Shown here: positions 36,719-46,283 of the stretch, piece by piece
Layout: each line of letters opens with the position of its first letter
How positions within the stretch are numbered: the first letter of the stretch is position 1
Source: Emcibacter sp.
Lineage (GTDB): Bacteria > Pseudomonadota > Alphaproteobacteria > Sphingomonadales > Emcibacteraceae
Reading direction: 5' to 3'
Assembly (NCBI GenBank): GCA_021741205.1
Contig: JAIOYI010000014.1
Location: 1 to 60,360, forward strand
Length of the DNA stretch: 60,360 nucleotides
Made by a program: the position numbers and the translations under genes
Notes under the pieces: generated by a model
The model's database searches: none
The model's input: only the letters and a program-made list of their open reading frames with translations
Told to the model about the DNA's origin: nothing

Positions 36719-37153
36719 ATGAGCAAAAATAAAATTGAATTAATCAAAATGGGCAAGGATGCCTACGAGGCAACGACCAATGGGGTCAGAGTTTCTGTGC
36801 AGCCCTTTTATCTAGAAGAAGAATCAGATCACGAGGAAGGGCGGTATTTTTGGGCCTATCAAGTTCAGATCGAAAATTTAAATCTTGATTCAATTCAATT
36901 AAAAAGCCGCTATTGGCGGATCATTGATTCATTTGGCCGTGTAGAAGAAGTTTTTGGGGACGGCGTTGTAGGAGAACAACCCATTATCAAAAAGGGATAT
37001 ATTTTCGAATATACCAGTGGGGTTCCCTTGACAACGACATCTGGTTTTATGGGTGGGCATTATAAAATGCATAAAATAGATGGCACCGTATTTGAGGCAC
37101 TTATTCCCACCTTTTCGCTGGACAGTCCCTATGGGTCTCATATGTTAAACTAG
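36719..37153 (+). CDS. apaG: ApaG
   Basis: 144 residues, one ApaG/F-box-associated domain: YEATTNGVRVSVQPFYLEEE, FWAYQVQIENLNLDSIQLKS, RYWRIIDSFGRVEEVFGDGV and TTTSGFMGGHYKMH. The fold is immunoglobulin-like and binds pyrophosphate-type ligands in studied members; the physiological role is still loosely defined. It begins 17 bases after metZ and ends four bases before folE, so it is part of that operon. MetZ-ApaG neighbourhood is recurrent in alphaproteobacteria. Confidence 0.93.
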   Translation: MSKNKIELIKMGKDAYEATTNGVRVSVQPFYLEEESDHEEGRYFWAYQVQIENLNLDSIQLKSRYWRIIDSFGRVEEVFGDGVVGEQPIIKKGYIFEYTSGVPLTTTSGFMGGHYKMHKIDGTVFEALIPTFSLDSPYGSHMLN

Positions 37154-37156
37154 CCA

Positions 37157-37771
37157 ATGCAGGAAAATATTTTGACAGAAAAAAACAACAATCTTAAACC
37201 ATCACAAAAAGAGGCCGAGGAGGCCGTACGCACACTGCTCCGTTGGGCAGGGGATGACCCCACTCGTGAGGGGCTACTTGACACCCCAAAGCGTGTTGTT
37301 AAATCCTACAAAGAATTTTTCCGAGGATATAACGAAGATCCCCGTCAATTTTTATCCCGCACTTTTGAGGAAGTATGTGGTTATGACGAGATGATTGTGC
37401 TTCGAGATATTCCGTTTGAATCACACTGCGAACATCATATGGCACCAATTATTGGACGGGCGCATGTGGGATATTTGCCCAACAAAAAGGTGGTGGGCAT
37501 CAGCAAACTCGCCCGTGTTGTGGAAACTTATGCCAAAAGACTTCAGGTGCAGGAAAAAATGACGGCACAGGTTGCCGACTGCATACAGGATGTGTTGGAG
37601 CCTTTGGGCGTTGGTGTTATCATTCAGGCGACCCATGAATGTATGTCCACACGGGGTGTTCATGCCCACGGCGTATCCATGGTGACAAGTCGTCTGGTTG
37701 GGGCTTTCCGTAATGATGAAAAAACCAGACGAGAATTTCTGGCGGTTGTGGGAAATTTTGAACAATGTTAA
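37157..37771 (+). CDS. folE: GTP cyclohydrolase I
   Basis: 204 residues. It opens GTP to 7,8-dihydroneopterin triphosphate, the first step to folate and queuosine-type pterins. The zinc and catalytic core is intact: [20 protein letters not shown] with the Cys and two His ligands, [20 protein letters not shown], and the third zinc ligand in [14 protein letters not shown] overlaps no neighbour; spacing to apaG is three bases and to argE about 30. Confidence 0.95.
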   Translation: MQENILTEKNNNLKPSQKEAEEAVRTLLRWAGDDPTREGLLDTPKRVVKSYKEFFRGYNEDPRQFLSRTFEEVCGYDEMIVLRDIPFESHCEHHMAPIIGRAHVGYLPNKKVVGISKLARVVETYAKRLQVQEKMTAQVADCIQDVLEPLGVGVIIQATHECMSTRGVHAHGVSMVTSRLVGAFRNDEKTRREFLAVVGNFEQC

Positions 37772-37800
37772 GTTTAAATCGACATAATACAGGTCTGTAA

Positions 37801-38979
37801 ATGATAGAATATTCAACAAATGAAATGCTATCAAAACTCATTTCATTTGATACCACCAGTTGGAAATCAAATCTTGATCTGATTGATTTTGTTGAAAGCT
37901 ATTTAAAAATCCATCATGTTCCCACACAAGTTATCTATAACGAGGAAAAATCCAAGGCTAATATATTTGCCACAATCGGCCCCGATGATGTGGCGGGTAT
38001 TATCCTATCTGGCCATACGGATGTGGTGCCTGTTACAGAACAGAACTGGTCTCATGATCCCTTTGATATGAAGGATAGTGACGGCAGATTATATGGGCGT
38101 GGCACATCGGATATGAAGGGTTTCATTGCCTGCGTGCTTGCCGCTGTTCCCCGATTTGTTAGAGCCGATCTTAAGGAGCCCTTGCATATTGCCTTATCCT
38201 ATGATGAGGAAACGGGCTGTACGGGTGTTTTGAGCCTTATGGATTATGTGTCTACAATGCCCGTTAAAGCGCGCGCCTGTATTGTGGGTGAACCAACCAG
38301 CATGAAGGTTGTAAACGCCCATAAGGGTGTTTTTCATCTTTTGACCCGTATACATGGTATAGCCGCCCATTCAAGCACCGATCAGGGGGTTAACACAGTC
38401 ATGTATGCGGCGGACATGATTGCTTACTTAAATAATCTTGCACAGGAAATGAAAGAACGCATACCCTTGGTGGAAGGTTTCGATCCACCCTATACCACCA
38501 TTCATGTGGGACGTATTAAGGGTGGGGCTGCGGCGAATGTTACGCCGTCTTATTGTGAGTTTGAGTGGGATTTTAGACCCATGCCAGGGCCCACAGCAGA
38601 TGAAATACTGACCCGCTTTAAGAGCCATGTGACGGACTATATTTTGCCCTCCATGAAGGAAAGATGTGACAAACATGACAGCGATAAAGTGACTGTGACA
38701 ACGGACATTATGTCTGTTGTGCCGCCTTTGTTACCCCAAACAGGATCTTCGGCAGAAACGCTTGTTATGGCTCTTGCCAATCAAAATGATGTGAGCGTGG
38801 TATCATATGGGACGGAAGCGGGAATTTTTCAGGAAAAGGGCGGAATAGCAACCGTGGTCTGTGGCCCAGGCAATATAGAGCAAGCCCATAGACCCAATGA
38901 ATATATTGAAAAAACACAACTTGAGGCCTGTGATGAATTTCTGGGTCGGTTGCTTAATGTTATGAAAGTATCAGGATGA
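37801..38979 (+). CDS. argE: Acetylornithine deacetylase
   Basis: 392 residues, M20 metallopeptidase family. It removes acetate from N-acetylornithine. Metal-site motifs are IILSGHTDVVPV, GRGTSDMKGFIACVLAA and SYDEETGCTGVLSLMDY, with a dimerisation domain near 185-290 and the final His in GPGNIEQAHRPNEYIE. The stop overlaps the nitroreductase start (ATGA). With argF and argD a few kilobases away on the other strand, the window holds three arginine-pathway genes. Succinyl-diaminopimelate desuccinylase is the related alternative; the sequence pattern favours ArgE. Confidence 0.88.
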   Translation: MIEYSTNEMLSKLISFDTTSWKSNLDLIDFVESYLKIHHVPTQVIYNEEKSKANIFATIGPDDVAGIILSGHTDVVPVTEQNWSHDPFDMKDSDGRLYGRGTSDMKGFIACVLAAVPRFVRADLKEPLHIALSYDEETGCTGVLSLMDYVSTMPVKARACIVGEPTSMKVVNAHKGVFHLLTRIHGIAAHSSTDQGVNTVMYAADMIAYLNNLAQEMKERIPLVEGFDPPYTTIHVGRIKGGAAANVTPSYCEFEWDFRPMPGPTADEILTRFKSHVTDYILPSMKERCDKHDSDKVTVTTDIMSVVPPLLPQTGSSAETLVMALANQNDVSVVSYGTEAGIFQEKGGIATVVCGPGNIEQAHRPNEYIEKTQLEACDEFLGRLLNVMKVSG

Positions 38980-39551
38980 AAATGTCCGTTATTGAAGCCA
39001 TAAAGAAAAGAAATAGCAGTGCCTTCATGGCCGAGGATGATGTTGATAATGACTTAATCCGCCAGATATTGGACGCTGCGGTTTGTACACCTGTCCATTA
39101 TAAAACAAATCCGTGGCGTTTTCTTGTGATTAGAGGAGAGGGACGCCATAAACTCGGAAACTTTATGGCAGATCGTTTGGCCAAGGAGATGGATGACCCA
39201 TCAAGCGATAAAAACATTAGATTTCTGGATAAAATCCGTAAAAAAGCACTGCGGGCACCTATTATTATTGTGGCGGCTGCGGCCAAATCCGACTGTAAGG
39301 ATGCTATGATGGTGGAAGATATTGCTTCTGTCTCTGCGGCCTGTCAAAATATTTTACTGTCGGCGGATGAATTGGGATTAAGTGCTATTTGGCGCACAGG
39401 AAGCCTTGCCTATGATCCCCGTACGGTATCTTTCTTGGGCTTTGATCGAGGAACAGAAATTGTAGGGTTTATTTACCTCGGCCATCCCTTAAAGGAAATT
39501 GGGTCAAAGCCCCGGGAAACTTCGGGAAAATATACTCGTTTTCTGGAATAA
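38976..39551 (+). CDS. Nitroreductase-family flavoprotein
   Basis: 191 residues. The family pattern is present: SVIEAIKKRNSSAFMAEDDV, ILDAAVCTPVHYKTNPWRFL, SVSAACQNILLSADELGLSA and GFIYLGHPLKEI. It should bind FMN and reduce nitro- or quinone-like compounds with NAD(P)H; the true substrate is unknown. It is translationally coupled to argE and its stop abuts the stop of hslO on the opposite strand with no bases between. Confidence 0.85.
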   Translation: MKMSVIEAIKKRNSSAFMAEDDVDNDLIRQILDAAVCTPVHYKTNPWRFLVIRGEGRHKLGNFMADRLAKEMDDPSSDKNIRFLDKIRKKALRAPIIIVAAAAKSDCKDAMMVEDIASVSAACQNILLSADELGLSAIWRTGSLAYDPRTVSFLGFDRGTEIVGFIYLGHPLKEIGSKPRETSGKYTRFLE

Positions 39552-40445
39552 TTAATTGATCAATTTTTTTAATTCAAATTTATGATCTGTTTTGCAAAAA
39601 TCACAGGTCATGGTGATGATACCATCTTTTGCGATGTCTTTTAATTCTTCGGTGTCAAAATTGGCCAGAACAGTTCTAAGTTTATCTTCAGAACAACGAC
39701 AGCCCACCATTATCTCGGTTGCAGAGAAAACCCGAACGCCGCTTTCATGATAAAGCCTGAACAATAAATCCTGAAGTGAAAGTTCCTTATTCAGAAGTTC
39801 TTCATTTTTGATACTAGACAGCATAATTGAGGCGTGGTTCCATTGGTCCTGCTGTTGATCTTCTGTGGTTTCGCTATCTTTTTCATCTGTTGTATTTCGG
39901 GCCAGATGTTGGATCATGATGGCTGCGGCACACCAGCTGCCATCCCTTTGCTTATCACAACTAATCATGAGCTTTGTGGGGAGCTGTTCTGAGGCATAAA
40001 AATATTCTTCTGCCGATTTTTTTAGGCTACCGCCTTCAAGTTTAACGATACCTTGATAGCGATCCATATACTGCCCCTGATCCATGGTGATCATAAGTTG
40101 ACCCTGACCAAGTATGGACATTTCTGGAGACTTTATATCGTCGTCCGTACGATAATATCCCCGCACGACGCCAGAGCCGCTGCCATCGGTTGCAAAATCA
40201 CTGATTAAGGTTTTTATAATGCCGTCACTGCTTATTTGGAGTGTAAGGATACCATCAAATTTCATCATGCTTCCGAGCATAGCGGTCAGTACCATAGCCT
40301 TGCCCAATTCACGTTTTACGTCATCAGGATGGTCATAATGAGCTAGTATTTTATTTAAGGGCATGTCCAGTCGAATAATGCGACCTTTGATGTCCTGTCC
40401 ATCAATTTGAAAAGAAAGACAATGGTCTGTATAAAGAGGTGTCAT
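39552..40445 (-). CDS. hslO: Hsp33 redox-regulated chaperone
   Basis: About 297 residues. The N-terminal domain has GRIIRLDMPLNKILAHYDHP and KAMVLTAMLGSMMKFDGILT; the C-terminal zinc switch keeps all four cysteines in CRC (MVGCRCSEDKL) and CDFC (MTCDFCKTDHKF). When oxidised the zinc is lost and the protein becomes a holdase. I prefer the ATG at 40445 (GGAAAA upstream), which begins one base after the argF stop, over a TTG 12 bases earlier. ArgF-HslO adjacency is common in this class. Confidence 0.93.
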   Translation of the reverse strand: MTPLYTDHCLSFQIDGQDIKGRIIRLDMPLNKILAHYDHPDDVKRELGKAMVLTAMLGSMMKFDGILTLQISSDGIIKTLISDFATDGSGSGVVRGYYRTDDDIKSPEMSILGQGQLMITMDQGQYMDRYQGIVKLEGGSLKKSAEEYFYASEQLPTKLMISCDKQRDGSWCAAAIMIQHLARNTTDEKDSETTEDQQQDQWNHASIMLSSIKNEELLNKELSLQDLLFRLYHESGVRVFSATEIMVGCRCSEDKLRTVLANFDTEELKDIAKDGIITMTCDFCKTDHKFELKKLIN

Positions 40446-40446
40446 A

Positions 40447-41403
40447 TTATTTTCCAAAACACCACATCAGGATGCTTTTCTGGATGTGAAGGCGGTTTTC
40501 TGCCTCATCCCAAATAACGGAATGGGGGCCGTCAATAACCTCGTCGGTAACTTCTTCGCCCCGATGAGCGGGCAGACAATGCATGAACAGACTGTCTTTA
40601 TGGGACAGGCGTACCAAACTCCCATTGACCTGATAAGGGCTGAGGATAGCAATTCTTTTTTCTTCGTCTTTATCACCCATAGAAACCCATGTATCGGTAA
40701 TGATACAGTCTGCATCACGTGCCGCTTCTTTCGGGTCTTGGGTTAGGGTCACTTTGCCTTTGTTATCACGCGCCCATTGCATGACCTCATTTGAGGGACT
40801 GAATTCTTTCGGGCAGGCGAGAACCAATTCACAGTCAAAGAGAATGGCCGCATGAATCCAAGAGACCGCAACATTATTACCGTCCCCAGACCAGGCAATT
40901 TTTTTGCCTTTGATGCTTCCATGATGTTCTTCAAAGGTGAGTACATCAGCCATAACCTGACAGGGATGAGAGAAATCGGTTAGGGCATTAATGACGGGGA
41001 TTGTGGCATATTTAGCCATTTCAAGAAGAGAATCATGGTTATCCGCTCTGAACATAATAGCATCCACAAAGCCCGACAAAACTTGTGCGGTATCCGCAAT
41101 CGTTTCGCCCCGACCCAGTTGCATATCATGACCATTTAAGACAATGGCCGTACCGCCCAGCTGGTGCATGGACATTTCAAAGGATACTCTCGTGCGGGTA
41201 GAGGGCTTTTCAAAAACCATCGCAAGACTTTTGTCCGTTAAAGGTCTATCCTTGTGGATAAAACCCTTCCCGTGACCTTCTTCGGTCGCCGCCGTCTTTA
41301 ATTTTTTTGCCTTTTCAATTATTTCTCGTGCTTCCTCCTTTGTCAGGGCGGCAAGATCAAGAAAATGTCTGAAAGGCTTTTTTATATTATAATGGTTCAT
41401 CAT
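40447..41403 (-). CDS. argF: Ornithine carbamoyltransferase
   Basis: 318 residues. It makes citrulline from ornithine and carbamoyl phosphate. Motifs: carbamoyl-phosphate site [20 protein letters not shown], the HPCQ loop ([18 protein letters not shown]), and the ornithine-site [15 protein letters not shown]. It sits between argD and hslO in a leftward operon, 18 bases after argD. Confidence 0.95.
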   Translation of the reverse strand: MMNHYNIKKPFRHFLDLAALTKEEAREIIEKAKKLKTAATEEGHGKGFIHKDRPLTDKSLAMVFEKPSTRTRVSFEMSMHQLGGTAIVLNGHDMQLGRGETIADTAQVLSGFVDAIMFRADNHDSLLEMAKYATIPVINALTDFSHPCQVMADVLTFEEHHGSIKGKKIAWSGDGNNVAVSWIHAAILFDCELVLACPKEFSPSNEVMQWARDNKGKVTLTQDPKEAARDADCIITDTWVSMGDKDEEKRIAILSPYQVNGSLVRLSHKDSLFMHCLPAHRGEEVTDEVIDGPHSVIWDEAENRLHIQKSILMWCFGK

Positions 41404-41421
41404 TTATCGCTAAACTGTGTT

Positions 41422-42666
41422 TTATTCTTCTTCAATCGGCTGCGGTTTGGGCAGCTCCGCCTCTATTTCTGCGCATATTTTTTCAAGCTTTTCAATGGCT
41501 TCGTCAATATGAACCTGTTCAATAATCAGCGGCGGTAGTAAGCGTACTGTATTATCTGCCGCACCAACAAGCAATAGTCCATGTTTCAAGGCTTTTTTGA
41601 CAAACAGGGCGGGCTCTATGGAAAGCTTCAAACCTAGCATTAAACCAATGCCTCGGACGACTTTAATAACCGCTGGAAATTTATTCCGTAACGTCATCAG
41701 ATCTTTGCGTAGTTCATAAGACATTTTTTCCACATGGTCCAGAAAACCATCTTCCAGAATGATGTCCAGAACACAGTTTCCCACGGCCATCGCCATGGGA
41801 TTGCCGCCATAAGTGGAGCCGTGGCTTCCCGTTGTCATACAGCGGCCTACTTTTTCTGTGGTAAGACAGGCACCAAGAGGAAAACCGCCGCCAATACCCT
41901 TTGCCGTGCAGAGAATATCTGGCTTGATATTGCTATGTTGATAGGCAAATAGCTTATCTGTTCTGCCCATACCACATTGAACTTCGTCAAAAATCAGAAG
42001 GATGCCATGCTTATCACACAAATTTCGCAAGATCTGTAGGTTATCACTGGAAACGGGTCTGATGCCGCCTTCTCCTTGGACGGGTTCAATCATTATAGCG
42101 GCTGTTTTGTGGCTGATGGCATTTTCAACTTTTGTCATATCACGGTAAAAGTCAACAAGGTCAAAGCCATCAGGCATTGGTCCAAATCCCTTGATCAGCT
42201 TTTCCTGACCAGAGGCTGCTATGGTTGCCAATGTTCTGCCGTGGAAACATCCCGCAAAAGTTATGATTCTATAGCGTTCGGGCGCATTATTTTCATAATG
42301 ATATTTTCGTGCCATTTTAATGGCGCATTCAACCGCCTCGGCACCAGAATTGGTAAAGAACATAGTATCGGCAAAAGTCTTTTCAGCGAGACGTTTTGCG
42401 AGCTTTTCCTGACCTGCTATGCGGTATATATTAGAGGTATGCCAGACTTTTGAGGCCTGTTCTGTCAGGGCTTTTACAAGTTTTGGATGACAGAACCCAA
42501 GATTATTCACGCCAATACCACTTCCGAAATCCAGATATTCATTATCATGTTGGTCATAGGCATATACACCCTGACCATGATCAATTTCGATATCAAATCT
42601 GTTATAGGTTGGCAGTACCACAGAAATGATATTTTCTTCCTTTTTGTCTTCACGACTATTTTTCAT
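41422..42666 (-). CDS. argD: Acetylornithine aminotransferase
   Basis: 414 residues, class III PLP aminotransferase. Landmarks: FGSGIGVNNLGFCHPKLVKA, MFFTNSGAEAVECAIKMARK, LIFDEVQCGMGRTDKLFAYQ with the PLP Asp, and the Schiff-base Lys in LCTAKGIGGGFPLGA. It converts N-acetylglutamate semialdehyde to N-acetylornithine and may double as succinyl-diaminopimelate aminotransferase. It starts 16 bases after the ABC-2 permease stop, so it is likely co-transcribed with it. Confidence 0.94.
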   Translation of the reverse strand: MKNSREDKKEENIISVVLPTYNRFDIEIDHGQGVYAYDQHDNEYLDFGSGIGVNNLGFCHPKLVKALTEQASKVWHTSNIYRIAGQEKLAKRLAEKTFADTMFFTNSGAEAVECAIKMARKYHYENNAPERYRIITFAGCFHGRTLATIAASGQEKLIKGFGPMPDGFDLVDFYRDMTKVENAISHKTAAIMIEPVQGEGGIRPVSSDNLQILRNLCDKHGILLIFDEVQCGMGRTDKLFAYQHSNIKPDILCTAKGIGGGFPLGACLTTEKVGRCMTTGSHGSTYGGNPMAMAVGNCVLDIILEDGFLDHVEKMSYELRKDLMTLRNKFPAVIKVVRGIGLMLGLKLSIEPALFVKKALKHGLLLVGAADNTVRLLPPLIIEQVHIDEAIEKLEKICAEIEAELPKPQPIEEE

Positions 42667-42682
42667 TTTGATCTCAATTTTC

Positions 42683-43507
42683 TTAAGGGCGTAATTTATA
42701 GCCTGACTTTAGCATGTGATAACATGTGAGCCATAAAGCAATATTTAATACGGCGATATATAATGCACCAATCAGAAGATTCCCTTCCGCATGATCAATG
42801 ATGCCATAACGAAAGCCATCAATCAGATAGAAAAAGGGATTCATCTGGCTAATATCATGCCATATTCCTGGCAGACGTTTAATGGAATAAAAGGTTCCTG
42901 ACAAGAAAGATAACGGTACAATGATAAAATTGGTGATACTGGAGCTTTGTTCCCACTTTTCGGCCCATATGCCTGCAATAATGCCGAGTAAGGCCAGCAT
43001 AACGGCTGCCGATATTCCAAAATAGAATACCGCCCAAAGATTTGGGAAGGGAATATCTGTAAAGAGAAACATTGATCCCAAAACAGATATGCCGACCAGT
43101 ATTCCCCTTGTGACCGCCGCAAGGGTGAAGGCCAATGTCATTTCACTGGGGCCTAAGGGGGCCAAAAGAAGATCAATAATATTGCCTTGCATCTTTGATG
43201 TCATGATGCTTGAAATAGTATTGGCAAAGGCATTTTGTAAAATAGCCATGATGACAAGACCCGGCGCCAGAAACAGGGCAAAGGGAACGTCTCCTACATA
43301 ACGTCCAGTGCTGTCCAGTGCTATGGTAAAGACGGTCATAAAAAGGGCGGTGGTGATGATAGGAGAAAATACGGTCTGACCGACAACCTTAAAAAAACGC
43401 CTGACTTCCTTCACGTATAATGTCCATACGCCCAGCCAATTTACGGTTCCGATTCTTCGCTGCCCATAAGGAGAGAGATTGTGACCAATAGTGCTGCCGT
43501 TTTTCAT
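42683..43507 (-). CDS. ABC-2 type transporter permease
   Basis: 274 residues with six hydrophobic segments in the last ~225 residues and an N-terminal cytoplasmic stretch containing VKEVRRFFKVVGQTVFSPII, the entry of the ABC2 membrane family. PLSFLSGTFYSIKRLPGIWH and SQMNPFFYLIDGFRYGII are the conserved C-terminal loops. An ATP-binding partner is required but is not next to it. In related genomes such a stand-alone permease also precedes argD, but no substrate is known to me. Confidence 0.85.
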   Translation of the reverse strand: MKNGSTIGHNLSPYGQRRIGTVNWLGVWTLYVKEVRRFFKVVGQTVFSPIITTALFMTVFTIALDSTGRYVGDVPFALFLAPGLVIMAILQNAFANTISSIMTSKMQGNIIDLLLAPLGPSEMTLAFTLAAVTRGILVGISVLGSMFLFTDIPFPNLWAVFYFGISAAVMLALLGIIAGIWAEKWEQSSSITNFIIVPLSFLSGTFYSIKRLPGIWHDISQMNPFFYLIDGFRYGIIDHAEGNLLIGALYIAVLNIALWLTCYHMLKSGYKLRP

Positions 43508-43716
43508 ATATAAACCTTAAATTAAACCGCTGATAATGCGCTGATAATGTAATGTTCCGCTTTCTACATCAGAAATGAGAGAACTGCAAGCATTCGGAAC
43601 TTGACCTTTGTGAAACAGAAGATTAGACAATTAGCTTATTTATGCGCTAATATGGAACTTAAAGAAGAAAACGCGCCGTAAAAAGAAAAATACGACTATT
43701 TTTAAGGAATTCGATT

Positions 43717-44160
43717 ATGTCATGGACAGATGAACGTGTAGCAAAATTGCGGGAGCTTTGGGACAAGGGCCTAAGTGCAAGCCAGATTGCCAAAGAACTT
43801 GCCGAAGGTGTCACACGAAATGCTGTTATTGGCAAAGCTCATCGGATGAATTTGGCTTCCCGTCCTTCTCCTGTTAAAACGGATAGTGTAAAGAAAGTTA
43901 AAAAAACCGTTGAAAAAAAGGTGATACCTGTAAAAGCTAAAGTAACATCGGGTAAAGTCTCTCTTTTGGACTTAACGGAAAGAATGTGTAAATGGCCCAT
44001 TGGTCATCCGGGAGAGCCAGATTTTCATTTTTGTGGTGAGGCGTCGGCTCCAACTTTTCCCTATTGTCCAGAACATTGTGCCCAAGCCTATCAGGTACAG
44101 CAACCCCGTCGGGATCGTCGGGCAAATCGTGGGCGCATTTCCGCAACACCCGTTCGGTAA
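43717..44160 (+). CDS. gcrA: GcrA cell-cycle regulator
   Basis: 147 residues. The N-terminal DNA-binding part MSWTDERVAKLRELWDKGLS with SASQIAKELAEGVTRNAVIG and KAHRMNL is diagnostic; a Lys/Val/Pro-rich linker follows (about 50-85), then a C-terminal domain with MCKWPIGHPGEPDFHFCGE and YCPEHCAQAYQ. GcrA binds sigma-70 and methylated GANTC-containing promoters (with CcrM) to drive S-phase genes. AAGGAA precedes the ATG. Together with SciP and FlbD it signals the CtrA-type circuit. Confidence 0.93.
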   Translation: MSWTDERVAKLRELWDKGLSASQIAKELAEGVTRNAVIGKAHRMNLASRPSPVKTDSVKKVKKTVEKKVIPVKAKVTSGKVSLLDLTERMCKWPIGHPGEPDFHFCGEASAPTFPYCPEHCAQAYQVQQPRRDRRANRGRISATPVR

Positions 44161-44166
44161 TTTATC

Positions 44167-44736
44167 TTAAATTCTGATTTCCCAGATCGATAAAATTTCA
44201 CAGGCAATATTTCCGGGTAAGGCATTGGTGCCAAGGGCGGCTCTTGCGGCAAGTCCCCTATCTCCAAAGACATCCCGAAACAACTCTGAGGCGCCGTTAA
44301 TCACAAAGGGTGAATCGTGGTAATCATCGCTGCATTGTACAACACCTTGGATTTGCACGGCTTGCACCACACGATCTAAATTCCCATTACAGGCCTTTTT
44401 CAGAATTGCAAGGATATTAAGCCCCGTAAGGCGAGCGGCTTGATAACCCTGTTCCGTTGTTAAATCCTTTCCCACGACGCCAGAAGTCTTATGGCTATCT
44501 GATTCAAGAGGGCCTTGTCCTGCAATATACACAAGATTTCCCACAATTCGGAAAGTGGTATAGACGGCAATGGGATTTGGAGCATCAGGCAACATAATGC
44601 CAAGCTCTATTAACCGCCGATCAATGTTTCCTGTTTCAGAATGGGTTGAATAGGCCACGGATGACTTTGAAATGCCAATGGTGGAGGCGAGAAATGCGCC
44701 AAGTCCTATGGTACTGAAGAAGCTTCGTCTTTTCAT
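44167..44736 (-). CDS. Rid-family (YjgF/YER057c) protein with Tat-like signal
   Basis: 189 residues. The first ~30 carry a twin-arginine-like signal (MKRRSFFSTIGLGAFLAST), unusual for this usually cytosolic family. The body has the YjgF-like fold: VGNLVYIAGQGPLES, GYQAARLTGLNILAILKKAC, RVVQAVQIQGVVQCSDDYHD and RAALGTNALPGNIACEI, where Arg is in the place of the carboxylate-binding residue. RidA itself deaminates reactive enamines; the related subfamilies have unknown roles. It converges with gcrA, six bases apart, and is divergent from the amidohydrolase pair. Confidence 0.8.
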   Translation of the reverse strand: MKRRSFFSTIGLGAFLASTIGISKSSVAYSTHSETGNIDRRLIELGIMLPDAPNPIAVYTTFRIVGNLVYIAGQGPLESDSHKTSGVVGKDLTTEQGYQAARLTGLNILAILKKACNGNLDRVVQAVQIQGVVQCSDDYHDSPFVINGASELFRDVFGDRGLAARAALGTNALPGNIACEILSIWEIRI

Positions 44737-44843
44737 GTGTTTTTCCTATCCTTTGTTGTTTGACCCTATGATAATAGTTTGTTAATGTCCACATTGGTAG
44801 CGATAAATATAAATTAGAAAAGTCTTAACTGACGGGGAATTAA

Positions 44844-46283
44844 ATGAATCACTTTCAAAAAAAAATACTTAGTTTAACACTTGCTGGATGTGTGTCCACC
44901 TTCATCTTGGGCGGCATTGTGGCACAGGCAGAGACAAAAAAAGAGGATAAATCAAAAGAACGCGAACCCATCGTGGTCATTAATAAGGATCCTTATCCAA
45001 GCAGCTATAAACCGTTTCATTCGGTTGCCACATTAATCAAAAATGCAACGGTCCTAACCGGAAAAGGCGATCAGATTGATCAGGCATCGGTTTTGATGGA
45101 ACAAGGTAAAATTGTTGCCGTGGGAAAAGATTTAAAAACGCCTGACGGTGCTGTAGTGATTGATGCTTCGGGAAAATGGGTGACGCCAGGTATTATTGAT
45201 GTTCATTCTCACCTTGGTGTTTATGCCTCGCCAAGTCATAAATCTTTGTCAGACGGCAATGAAGCAACCAAACCGGTTACGGCCGATGTTTGGGCGGAAC
45301 ATTCTGTTTGGCCACAAGATCCTGGTTTTTCAAGAGCCATAGCAGGTGGGGTAACAACATTACAAATATTACCAGGTTCCGCCAATTTAATCGGGGGTCG
45401 TGGCATTACGGTAAAAAATGTTCCCAGCCGTTCAGCGGAGGGTATGAAATTTCCCGATGCACCCTATAGCTTGAAAATGGCTTGCGGGGAAAATCCTAAA
45501 AGGGTTTATGGTGAAAAAGGCGGTCCATCCACCCGCATGGCTAATATGGCAGGCTATCGCAAGGCGTGGATCAAAGCGCAGGAGTATATGGATAAATGGG
45601 ACACTTATAATCGTGATTATAAGGCAGGCAAGGACGTAACAGCGCCTTCACAGGATCTAGAGCTGGATACCTTGATGGGAGTATTGAAGGGTGAAATTCT
45701 AATTCATAATCATTGTTACCGTGCCGATGAAATGGTGTCCATGATCAATATGGCTCGTGAATTCAATTATAGCATTTCCACATTTCATCATGCGGTGGAA
45801 AGCTATAAAATCGCAGATATTCTGGCAGAGGAAAAAATTTGTTCTGCTATGTGGTCTGACTGGTGGGGATTTAAGCTGGAAGCCTTTGATGGGGTTGATG
45901 AAAATATTCCCATGGTCGCCGCTGCCAAGGCATGTGCCGTTGTACATTCTGATGATGAGAATGGTATTCAACGGCTCAATCAGGATGCCGCCAAGGCATG
46001 GGCTGACGGTACAAAAATTGGGATTAATTTTACCAAAGCGGAAGCCTTCAGTTGGATTACTTTAAATGCGGCAACGGCTCTCGGGATAGCCGATAAAACG
46101 GGTTCTCTTGATGCGGGTAAAATGGCTGATGTCGTTATTTGGAGCGGCGATCCATTCAGTGTTTATACATTGGCCGAGAAAGTCTTTATTGATGGGGCAT
46201 TGATGTATGACAGAAATGATCCTGATACTTATTGGCAAAGTGATTTTGAACTTGGACAAAATAAGAAAGGAGCACACCAATGA
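44844..46283 (+). CDS. Exported amidohydrolase (imidazolonepropionase-like), catalytic member
   Basis: 479 residues. A signal peptide ends at about VAQA/E33. The amidohydrolase fold has intact metal ligands: VIDASGKWVTPGIIDVHSHL (HxH), ILIHNHCYRADEM (His), ISTFHHAVESYK (His) and VVHSDDENGIQR (Asp). It is of the group often annotated imidazolonepropionase-like or Xaa-Pro/peptide dipeptidase-like; the real substrate, probably a cyclic amide or a small peptide in the periplasm, is unknown. Its stop overlaps the next gene (ATGA), and the next gene is a paralogue without these ligands. Confidence 0.88.
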   Translation: MNHFQKKILSLTLAGCVSTFILGGIVAQAETKKEDKSKEREPIVVINKDPYPSSYKPFHSVATLIKNATVLTGKGDQIDQASVLMEQGKIVAVGKDLKTPDGAVVIDASGKWVTPGIIDVHSHLGVYASPSHKSLSDGNEATKPVTADVWAEHSVWPQDPGFSRAIAGGVTTLQILPGSANLIGGRGITVKNVPSRSAEGMKFPDAPYSLKMACGENPKRVYGEKGGPSTRMANMAGYRKAWIKAQEYMDKWDTYNRDYKAGKDVTAPSQDLELDTLMGVLKGEILIHNHCYRADEMVSMINMAREFNYSISTFHHAVESYKIADILAEEKICSAMWSDWWGFKLEAFDGVDENIPMVAAAKACAVVHSDDENGIQRLNQDAAKAWADGTKIGINFTKAEAFSWITLNAATALGIADKTGSLDAGKMADVVIWSGDPFSVYTLAEKVFIDGALMYDRNDPDTYWQSDFELGQNKKGAHQ

